Assembly (NCBI GenBank): GCA_946500615.1
Contig: CAMMWP010000017.1
Location: 1 to 37,630, forward strand
DNA from: an uncultured Clostridium sp.
GTDB taxonomy: Bacteria; Bacillota; Clostridia; TANB77; CAG-508
DNA: 37,630 nt
Direction of reading: 5' to 3'
Part shown: positions 16,936-24,600 of the stretch, piece after piece
Layout of the letters: each line of letters starts with the position of its first letter
Numbering within the stretch: position 1 is the first letter of the stretch
Position numbers and translations under genes: made by a program
The notes under the pieces: model-generated
What the model saw: the letters and a program-made list of their open reading frames with translations, nothing else
Databases searched by the model: none
Told to the model about the DNA's origin: nothing

Positions 16936-16968
16936 GTGATAAATTATCCTCACTAATCATTTTCCATT

Positions 16969-16997
16969 ATTATACAGTATATGTAAAATATTGTCAA
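16969..16997 (-). promoter_or_regulatory. Perfect sigma-A consensus promoter in the rlmH-spmB gap
   Basis: On the minus strand TTGACA and TATAAT are separated by exactly 17 bases. It starts just after spmB ends and points into about 300 bases with no recognised gene, so it likely drives a small RNA or the 31-aa frame. Confidence 0.7.
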
Positions 16998-17005
16998 GAA
17001 AAACT

Positions 17006-17536
17006 TCACGACAAAAAACGACATATCACGATACTGGTCAAAATTCCAACAATATCTGCGGTTAAAGATGCTAGCAAAACAAATCTTGTTTTTTTGATTT
17101 TAACACTAGCTGAATAAACTGCTATTGTATATAAAGTTGTTTCTGTTGCTCCCATAATCACGCCTGCCATGATTCCTATTTGACTATCTACCCCAAAATT
17201 CTTCATAATATCTGTTGCAATAGCAATAGAGCTACTTCCCGAAATCGGTCTTAATATGGCAAGTGGCATAATTTCACTTGGAAAATGAACTATTTGTAAT
17301 AGTGGATCTATGAATTTAATTACTATATCAATAACTCCAGAGCTTCTTAAAGTTCCTACTGCCAAAAATAGCCCTATTAGTGTAGGAAAAATATTAATCA
17401 CAATTTTTATTCCCTCTTTTGCACCTTCTACAAATTTATCAAAAACTTCTTTTTTTTCTATCAATCCATATATGACAATCCATAAAATAATCATTGGCAT
17501 AGCTAGGTTTGAAATGAAATTCACAAACTCTATCAT
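17006..17536 (-). CDS. spmB: Spore maturation protein B
   Basis: SpmA and SpmB are membrane proteins needed for normal dehydration of the spore core in B. subtilis. This 176-aa product has several membrane helices and the nucleoside-recognition (Gate) domain. The conserved segments are FPTLIGLFLAVGTLRSSGVID, then LRPISGSSSIAIATDI, then GVIMGATETTLYTIAVYSASV. Its start overlaps the spmA stop by four bases (ATGA-type), so the two are translationally coupled. Confidence 0.94.
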   Translation of the reverse strand: MIEFVNFISNLAMPMIILWIVIYGLIEKKEVFDKFVEGAKEGIKIVINIFPTLIGLFLAVGTLRSSGVIDIVIKFIDPLLQIVHFPSEIMPLAILRPISGSSSIAIATDIMKNFGVDSQIGIMAGVIMGATETTLYTIAVYSASVKIKKTRFVLLASLTADIVGILTSIVICRFLS

Positions 17537-18126
17537 AATTTCTCCCTCTTTTTAGAATAGTTAATGAGCAATTTGGTTACCGTAATTCCAGTAATGGCTG
17601 CACAAATTGTAGCAATCCATACAGGAAATATAATAGCCGTTGGGTTTTCAGAATGTAAAGAACTTCTTATAGCAATTATTGTTGTAGGAATGATTTGAAT
17701 AGAAGCAGTATTTAATACAATTAGCATAATCATAGAATTACTTAATTCATTTTTATGTTTATTATCTTTTTGTAAAGTTTCCATTGCTTTTAATCCCAAT
17801 GGTGTTGCTGCATTTCCCAATCCTAGAATATTTGCTACCATATTCATTGAAATTTCATTTTGTGCTTTTTGATTATTTTTTATTTCTGGAAAAAGGAATT
17901 TGATTACTGGTTTTAGCAATTTATTCATCATTTTCATGATATTTGTATTTGTGGCAACATTAATGATTCCGCTCCATAAACACATGGTTCCTAGCATGGT
18001 TATGCTTAAGTTTACTGCACTTTCTACACTATCAAATATACTTGTATTTAAATTTTGAAGATTTCCTGAAAAAATTGCATAAGAGAATGATATTATTATG
18101 AAAATTGGCCAAACTAAATTTAACAT
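17533..18126 (-). CDS. spmA: Spore maturation protein A
   Basis: This is the partner of SpmB, a polytopic membrane protein of 197 aa with the other half of the Gate-domain pair. Family segments are MLGTMCLWSGIINVATNT, NMVANILGLGNAATPLGLKAM and NTASIQIIPTTIIAIRS. AGGTGATAAT precedes the start. It is divergent from the abrB-like gene. Confidence 0.94.
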   Translation of the reverse strand: MLNLVWPIFIIISFSYAIFSGNLQNLNTSIFDSVESAVNLSITMLGTMCLWSGIINVATNTNIMKMMNKLLKPVIKFLFPEIKNNQKAQNEISMNMVANILGLGNAATPLGLKAMETLQKDNKHKNELSNSMIMLIVLNTASIQIIPTTIIAIRSSLHSENPTAIIFPVWIATICAAITGITVTKLLINYSKKREKL

Positions 18127-18177
18127 ATTATCACCTAAATAATTTTATTCTAATATGAACTTTTTATTACTTTTTAA

Positions 18178-18206
18178 TTGACCTTACATTCTATTTGTGA
18201 TATATT
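18178..18206 (+). promoter_or_regulatory. Sigma-A promoter of the AbrB-like gene
   Basis: TTGACC and TATATT are separated by 17 bases. The ribosome site AAGGGGGG follows about 35 bases later. Confidence 0.75.
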
Positions 18207-18254
18207 ATCAGTGTATGTAGGATTGTAAATTAACTTTTTAAGGGGGGATAAGCT

Positions 18255-18509
18255 ATGAAGTCAACAGGGATTATTCGAAAAGTGGATGAATTAGGAAGAG
18301 TTGTTATTCCTATCGAAATCAGAAATCAATTTAATATTGCTGAAAAAGATCCTATTGAAATATATGTTGATGGTTCATCAATTGTACTAAAAAAATACGA
18401 ACCAAATTGTATTTTTTGTGGAAATACGGAGAATTTAATGGATTATAATGATAAATTAATTTGTGAAGATTGTTCAAAAAAAATAAGTAAATTAAAACCA
18501 AATAAATAA
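18255..18509 (+). CDS. AbrB/SpoVT-type regulator with C-terminal zinc ribbon
   Basis: AbrB proteins are dimeric swapped-hairpin DNA-binding regulators of growth-phase transition genes. The 84-aa product has the SpoVT-AbrB domain at residues 1-48 (STGIIRKVDELGRVVIPIEI). The tail carries four cysteines, C52, C55, C70 and C73, spaced as a zinc ribbon. B. subtilis AbrB has a different C-terminal multimer domain without this ribbon. It converges on rsmI with trmNF beyond, the same arrangement as abrB-yabC-yabB in B. subtilis, which supports AbrB over SpoVT. Confidence 0.88.
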   Translation: MKSTGIIRKVDELGRVVIPIEIRNQFNIAEKDPIEIYVDGSSIVLKKYEPNCIFCGNTENLMDYNDKLICEDCSKKISKLKPNK

Positions 18510-18539
18510 GGGCTAAGCTCTTATTTATTTGGTTTTAAT
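18491..18539. terminator. 20-bp perfect hairpin at the abrB-like stop
   Basis: Arms ATTAAAACCAAATAAATAAG and its exact complement enclose a 9-base loop. The left arm covers the last codons and the stop. The right arm is T-rich but no separate T-run follows. It may act as a terminator or protect the 3' end of the mRNA. Confidence 0.65.
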
Positions 18540-18545
18540 CTTGCT

Positions 18546-18615
18546 ACCGTTCAGACCTTTCCATTTGAAAGCATATATATATAGTATATTTTTATGCGTT
18601 CGAATGCGACCGGTA
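18546..18615. repeat. Second palindrome between the abrB-like gene and rsmI
   Basis: CATTTGAAAGCATA (18562-18575) pairs with TATGCGTTCGAATG (18593-18606) with two mismatches, flanked by ACCG/CGGT. It may terminate rsmI or be a small palindromic element. Confidence 0.45.
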
Positions 18616-18617
18616 AT

Positions 18618-19463
18618 TTAATCTTTATTCATAAACTTCTGATATATTTCATTCTTGTTTACATTTCTATCTTTTGCAATTTGTTTAATAATCTCTTTTT
18701 TATTCCATCCTTGTTTCTCATAATACGCATAATGTTCCTCTAAGGATAATTGTGTCATTTGATTATCCTCTGTCTTTTTAGCTCCTTCTATTATCAGCAC
18801 CATCTCTCCTTTTAGTTGTTTGCTCTTTTCAATTAAACTATCTATATTTTCTCTAATATATTCTTCATGTATTTTTGTTAATTCCCTTGCCAATACAATT
18901 TTTCTTTTTCCAATCACTTCTTTTAAATCCTTTAATGTTGCTTCCATTTTATGTGGTGCCTCATATAAAATGATAGTATTTGTTATATTTTTTATCTCTT
19001 CTAATTTCTCTTTTCTATTTTTTTTATTTAATGGCAAGAAACCTATAAAACTAAATTCTTTTGTATCTAACCCTGAACATATTAGTGCATTAACAAATGC
19101 ACAAGCTCCCGGAATTGGTACAACTGTTATTTCCTCTTCTATACATTTTTTAATGATTTCCTCTCCCGGATCGCAAATTCCCGGTGTACCTGCATCAGAA
19201 ACAAGTGCTATTTGTTTACCGTGCTTTAATTCTTGCATTAAAATGTCTGTTTTGACATCTTCATTATGCCTATGATAGCTTATTAATGGTTTTGCGATTT
19301 CTAAATGGTTTAACAATTTTAATGTGTGTCTTGTGTCTTCTGCTGCAACGATGTCTACTTCTTTTAATGTCTTAATGGCTCTTAATGTAATATCTTCTAA
19401 ATTTCCAATGGGTGTTGCCACGATATATAAAATTCCTTTTTCATTATTTTCTATTTTTTTCAT
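18618..19463 (-). CDS. rsmI: 16S rRNA (cytidine1402-2'-O)-methyltransferase RsmI
   Basis: RsmI methylates the ribose of C1402 in the 30S decoding centre, using SAM. The 281-aa product has the tetrapyrrole-methylase fold. Family segments are GILYIVATPIGNLEDITLRA, AAEDTRHTLKLLNH, ALVSDAGTPGICDPGE, VPIPGACAFVNALICSGL and LYEAPHKM. Length is standard. trmNF lies upstream on the same strand. The GIY-YIG gene yazA, which sits between them in B. subtilis, is absent here. Confidence 0.96.
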   Translation of the reverse strand: MKKIENNEKGILYIVATPIGNLEDITLRAIKTLKEVDIVAAEDTRHTLKLLNHLEIAKPLISYHRHNEDVKTDILMQELKHGKQIALVSDAGTPGICDPGEEIIKKCIEEEITVVPIPGACAFVNALICSGLDTKEFSFIGFLPLNKKNRKEKLEEIKNITNTIILYEAPHKMEATLKDLKEVIGKRKIVLARELTKIHEEYIRENIDSLIEKSKQLKGEMVLIIEGAKKTEDNQMTQLSLEEHYAYYEKQGWNKKEIIKQIAKDRNVNKNEIYQKFMNKD

Positions 19464-19489
19464 TTCTTGTCCTTTCTATTGTTTTTTAT

Positions 19490-19505
19490 GTTACAGTTCA
19501 GTGTT
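19490..19505 (+). repeat. Isolated MITE end
   Basis: GTTACAGTTCAGTGTT matches the first 16 bases of the 197-bp MITE with one change. It lies in the 71-base rsmI-trmNF gap. No partner end is found nearby, so it may be a remnant or a chance match. Confidence 0.35.
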
Positions 19506-19534
19506 CAACAGTATCATCTTTTTTCATATTACGT

Positions 19535-20284
19535 TTATTTTTTATGATAAATTTCTAAGATTTCATCTGTATAATGGTTATTTTCATCATAAATATATAA
19601 ATTTTCTTCTAATTTTAAAAACGGATTTGCATTTTTTATGCCTTGTACTAGAACCAATTTTGATATTGCATGGATATGGGAATAAACAAATCGTATCCTT
19701 TTTGGTTCTATTTTATATTTTCGCATAAGAGATATTAAATCAACTAATCTTTCTGGTCTATAAACTATATAAAATTCTCCTTTATCTTTTAACATATCTT
19801 TCGAAATTTTTATAAAGTCCTCTAAATTTGCTTCTATCTCATGTCTAGAAATTAATTTTCTTGTATCTTCGTTTTGTATTCCTGTTTCCTTCTTTTTATA
19901 TGGTGGATTTGTGACAATGGCATCAAAAGTATTTTTTTCAAAATGCTGATTTAAGTTTGTTATATTATCTTGTATCATTTTAAATTTATTTTCTAAATGA
20001 TTTAATCGTATACTTCTCTTCGCCATTTCGTATACTTCTTCTTGCACTTCTATTCCTATGATTTCTGATAATTCTGTTTTTCCACATAATAAAGTAGCAA
20101 TAATTCCTGTACCAGTTCCTAAATCTAGAACTTTGGCACCTTTTTTTATTTGTTTGGCAAAATCTGAAAGCAATATGCTATCTATTCCAAAACAAAATCC
20201 TTCTTTATTTTGAATGATTTTTAAATCTTTATATTCTAAGTCATCAATTCTTTCATTCTCTTTTAATTCAATATTTGGTTCCAT
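19535..20284 (-). CDS. TrmN6-like tRNA1(Val) adenine(37)-N6-methyltransferase
   Basis: The family methylates A37 of tRNA-Val at N6 using SAM (YfiC/YabB). The 249-aa product has the SAM motif VLDLGTGTGIIATLL at about residues 52-66 and the amino-methyltransferase motif NPPY at 126-129. GFCFGIDSILLSDFA near the N-terminus is the usual lead-in. Its place next to rsmI and an abrB-like gene matches B. subtilis yabB. The target in Clostridia has not been shown as far as I know. Confidence 0.9.
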   Translation of the reverse strand: MEPNIELKENERIDDLEYKDLKIIQNKEGFCFGIDSILLSDFAKQIKKGAKVLDLGTGTGIIATLLCGKTELSEIIGIEVQEEVYEMAKRSIRLNHLENKFKMIQDNITNLNQHFEKNTFDAIVTNPPYKKKETGIQNEDTRKLISRHEIEANLEDFIKISKDMLKDKGEFYIVYRPERLVDLISLMRKYKIEPKRIRFVYSHIHAISKLVLVQGIKNANPFLKLEENLYIYDENNHYTDEILEIYHKK

Positions 20285-20451
20285 TTTTTTGTCCTTTTCT
20301 ATTTTTATTATTTCTAATTATATATTGAAAATGTTAAAAAGTAAACAAAATCCTAATTATTTAAGTTTGCTTACCTTAAACAGATGTGCCATTACTTTTA
20401 AAAAATGAATTGTGCTATATTTATATAAATCATATGCGTATACTTCAAAAA

Positions 20452-20480
20452 TTCACATTTTTTTAAATATGAAATATATT
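20452..20480 (+). promoter_or_regulatory. Possible promoter of the 60-aa frame
   Basis: TTCACA and TATATT are separated by 17 bases, about 40 bases before the small frame. It is a moderate match in AT-rich DNA. Confidence 0.4.
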
Positions 20481-20524
20481 ATACTAAGCTTTTATTCAAA
20501 AATTTATTAAATAGGTGAATCATT

Positions 20525-20707
20525 ATGGAAAAAAAAATCATTAAAAATATAGAAAATAGAGGCGGAAAATGTCCACCTCCTAAAAAGAAATTTAATTTTA
20601 AGTGTTGCAAAGATAATACGCTTAAATCTTTACATGAAGTCGAATATTTTTTAAATCATTTTCATCGATTTATCAAATATATTAAATTATATAAAATATT
20701 AAGATAA
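20525..20707 (+). CDS. Small basic cysteine-containing protein, unknown
   Basis: The 60-aa frame starts after AGGTGAATCATT, a fair ribosome site, and a promoter-like sequence lies upstream. The product is rich in lysine, with KCPPPKKKF and KCCKD, then LHEVEYFLNHFHRFIKY. Three cysteines and several histidines could bind metal, but I know no family. The stop codon coincides with the left end of the 171-bp palindromic element, so the original C-terminus may have been changed by that insertion. No other gene is seen in the 20285-20894 gap. Confidence 0.4.
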   Translation: MEKKIIKNIENRGGKCPPPKKKFNFKCCKDNTLKSLHEVEYFLNHFHRFIKYIKLYKILR

Positions 20708-20877
20708 TTACTATGTAAAGTTAGACTCATTATATCGTATTTTGAAACACTGCATAAGCGACCAAACGAACGAATGTGAGTACGATTGGAGCAACCTACG
20801 CTTATATTTTAATTTGTGGGTTACGACACACAAAGTGTAAAAAATACGATATAATGAATCTAACTTTGAATAGTAAC
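20707..20877. mobile_element. 171-bp MITE-like element related to the 197-bp MITE
   Basis: The 37-base ends (20707-20743, 20841-20877) match as inverted repeats at 33 of 37 positions. The right end, read inwards, starts GTTACTATTCAAAG, close to GTTACTGTTCAGTG of the 197-bp element. The interior has no gene but includes ATAAGCG/CGCTTAT. No target duplication is seen, so it is probably older. Confidence 0.7.
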
Positions 20878-20894
20878 AAATCATTTATTAATTT

Positions 20895-21431
20895 TTATTT
20901 TAAAATATAAATTTCACTAAATTCTTCATTTTCTTCTCCATCGATTAAGATTTTAATAGAATTTACTTCTGTTAATTGTGTCAAAGTTTTTACTAAACTA
21001 TCTATTATATTTTGTTTTACTGTTGGATCTTCTTTATCATAATTTAAGAACTCATTTGAAAAATCCAAATATACCATATCTTTTTCTTTATAACATTTAT
21101 TTAATTTTGTATTTTCCGGAATTAACTTTAAATATTTTTCATTTTTAGGTCCTTCAATTAACATATTCACTAATTTATCATAAGGGGTATTTATTATTTC
21201 TTTTATATCTACTAATCTTGCTTCTGGTGCCAATTCATTTGTCTCTTTTTCTAAGAAATATAAACTGACGATCGTTTGTCTATTTTGTTCTTCTGTGATT
21301 TCTTCCTCTGGTGTATACTCTTCTATTGTTGTTTCCTCTTCTTGTCCTTTAAAGTACTGGATAATGAAATATCCTCCTACTAAAATAACTATTAATAAAA
21401 CTGTAAAAATAATCACTATTTTTTTATTCAT
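20895..21431 (-). CDS. Membrane-anchored GerMN-domain protein
   Basis: GerMN domains occur in sporulation and germination proteins such as B. subtilis GerM, which acts in septal peptidoglycan and engulfment. The 178-aa product has a membrane anchor at about residues 5-27, an acidic linker, and a single GerMN domain at about 52-178. Key segments are VSLYFLEKETNELAPEAR, LVNMLIEGPKNEKYLKLIPENTKL and MVYLDFSNEFLNY. B. subtilis GerM has two such domains; single-domain forms are common in Clostridia. There is no lipobox. The gene is divergent from the large activase. Confidence 0.85.
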   Translation of the reverse strand: MNKKIVIIFTVLLIVILVGGYFIIQYFKGQEEETTIEEYTPEEEITEEQNRQTIVSLYFLEKETNELAPEARLVDIKEIINTPYDKLVNMLIEGPKNEKYLKLIPENTKLNKCYKEKDMVYLDFSNEFLNYDKEDPTVKQNIIDSLVKTLTQLTEVNSIKILIDGEENEEFSEIYILK

Positions 21432-21621
21432 ATTGCTTTCTTCCTTTCATTTTTTATTCGTTTTATTTATTACCTATTGTATTATTTGTTTGTCCTTTTT
21501 AGAACATTTTAATTTATTTTTTAATCCATTTCCTACCTTTTGCGTTGCGAAACTTAAAATTTGCATAGTGTTTCCTATATGATAAAAACAAACGCCATAT
21601 CGCTTTTACAACATTTTCCAT

Positions 21622-21650
21622 TTGACAAAAGTGGCTTTTCCGTATACAAT
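21622..21650 (+). promoter_or_regulatory. Sigma-A promoter of the activase gene
   Basis: A perfect TTGACA and TACAAT are separated by 17 bases. It lies inside the longer open frame and so supports the start at 21700. Confidence 0.85.
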
Positions 21651-21699
21651 TAGGGTAAATTGGGATGTAAATTTTATATACAAAAAAGGAGTTTTTGTC

Positions 21700-24600
21700 A
21701 TGAATAATAAAATGAATGAAATTTTACATGTTGGACTTGATGTTGGATCTACAACAGTCAAGATAATTGTAATGGATAATAATAAACATACTATATATTC
21801 AGATTATCGTAGACATTTTTCAGATGCCAAAAAAACCGTTTGTGAAGTCTTAGAAGAATTACTAATGAAATATCCTTCTGCTTCTTTCACAATCGCTTTA
21901 ACTGGGTCTGGAGCAATGTCTGCTGCAAAATTTTTGGGAGTCGATTTTATTCAAGAAGTGGTTTCTTGTAAAAGAGTTATCGAGAAATATTTTCCAAGAA
22001 CAGATGTTGTTATTGAATTAGGTGGAGAAGATGCCAAAATCATTTATTTTGATAATTCTATTGAACAAAGAATGAATGGAACTTGTGCTGGGGGTACTGG
22101 TGCCTTTTTAGACCAAATGGCTTCTTTATTACATACAGATACAGCAGGATTAAATGAACTAGCTAAAGGATATCAAACCATTTATCCTATTGCTTCTCGT
22201 TGTGGTGTTTTTGCAAAAACAGATATCCAACCTTTAATTAATGAAGGTGCTGCAAAAGAAGATATTGCTGCTTCTATTTTTCAAGCCGTTGTTAACCAAA
22301 CGATTAGTGGACTGGCTTGCGGTAGACCAATTAGAGGAAATGTTGCCTTTTTAGGTGGTCCTTTAAGTTATCTTCCAGAATTGAGAAAACGTTTTATAGA
22401 AACATTACATCTAACAGATGATGAAATCATTATACCAGATGAAGCACATCTATTAGTTGCCAAAGGTGCTGCTTTAGATTCTTTTAACGCAGAGGTCATT
22501 ACACCTAATGAATTAGAGAAAAAAATAGAGAATTTTAAAAATTCTCATGATACCACAACCGAACCTCTTGATCCATTATTTAAAGATGATGCAGAATATG
22601 AAGCCTTTAAAGAAAGACACAACAAAGCAACTGTTCCATCAAAGTCATTAGAAAACTATGAAGGAGATTGTTTCTTAGGAATTGATGCAGGTTCTACAAC
22701 TACAAAACTTGTATTAATTGATAAAGATGGGAACTTATTATATTCCCTATATAGTAGCAATGAAGGAAATCCATTACAAAGTGTTATGGATATGTTAAGA
22801 AAATTATATAGCGTATTACCTGAAAAAGCAGTTCTAAGATATAGTGGTGTTACAGGTTATGGAGAAAAATTAATCCAAACAGCTTTAAATGTCGATTTAA
22901 ATGAAATTGAAACCATTGCCCATTATACAGCTGCTAAAACATTTGAGCCAGATGTTACCAGTATTGTCGATATTGGTGGGCAAGACATGAAATATATTCG
23001 TATTAAAGATGGTTCTATTGATAATATCATGTTAAATGAGGCTTGTTCTTCTGGTTGTGGTTCTTTTATAGAAACTTTTGCAAAAAGTTTAAATTTAGAA
23101 ATCTCTGAATTTGTAAAAGAAGCTATCAAGTCAAGAAGACCTGTTGATTTAGGCTCAAGATGTACTGTATTTATGAATTCAAAAATCAAACAAGCACAAA
23201 AAGAAGGCTATTCTGTTGGAGATATTTCTAGTGGATTATCTTATTCTGTTATCAAAAATGCGATTCAAAAAGTTATGAAAGTTCGAGATGTTGAAACTTT
23301 AGGAAAACACATTGTTGTTCAAGGTGGTACTTTTTATAATGATGCTGTTCTTAGAGCTTTTGAACTAATTGTTGGTAAACATGTGGTAAGACCAAATATC
23401 TCTGGATTGATGGGCGCTTACGGAATGGCTTTACTTTCAAAAGAACAATATGAAGCCAATTTAGATATGGAATATACTTCTACAATTCTAAAAACAGGTG
23501 AATTAGATAATTTAAAAATAAAAATTACCCACACCCATTGTAATAACTGTGAAAATCATTGTAAATTAACGATTAATAAATTTAGCAATGGACAAATTCA
23601 TGTAACTGGTAATCGTTGTGAAAAAGGTGCCGGTATTATTACAAAATCTAAAAATTTACCAAATTTAGTACAATACAAATATGAAAGACTTTTTGACTAT
23701 ACTCCATTAGAGGAACAATATGCAACCAGAGGAACTATTGGAATCCCTAGGGTTTTAAACATGTATGAGGATTATCCTTTCTGGTTTACCTTCCTTACAA
23801 ACTTAGGATTCCGTGTTGTTATATCTGAAAAAAGTACTAGAAAAACTTATGAAAAGGGCATGGAATCTATGCCTTCAGAATCTGTTTGTTATCCAGCTAA
23901 ACTCTCACACGGACATATTGAAAGTTTATTAGAACAAGGCATTAAAACCATTTTTTATCCTTGTATGCCATATTCTAGAAAAGAATATGAAAAAGCGGAT
24001 AACCATTATAACTGTCCTATTGTTATTTCTTATTCTGAAGTGTTAAAAAATAATGTAGAAGGATTAAAAGATCCTACTGTAAAATTCTTAAACCCATTTT
24101 TACCTTTTGATAAGAAGAACTTAGTAAAGAAAATATTAGAATTAGATGAATTTAAGCAATATAACTTTACAAAAGAAGAATTAAATGAGGCTGCTGAAAA
24201 AGCAGAACAAGAATATCAAAAATGTAAAGAAGACATCCGTAGAAAAGGTGCTGAAACCGTAAAATACATAGAAGAAAATCATTTAAAAGGTATTGTTTTA
24301 GCAGGTCGCCCATATCATGTTGATCCAGAAATTAATCACGGTATTGATACCTTAATTACTTCATTAGGCTTATGTGTGTTAACAGAAGACAGTATTTCAA
24401 ACCAAACAGAAGTAAAAAGACCTATTCGTGTTGTTGATCAATGGGTATTCCATGCTAGACTTTATGCAGCTGCCGACTTTGTAGGAAAACATGATTGTTT
24501 AGAATTAGTACAATTAAACTCTTTTGGATGTGGTGTAGATGCTGTTACAACAGACCAAGTAGAAGAAATTTTATCTAGCTATGATAAAATGTACACACTC

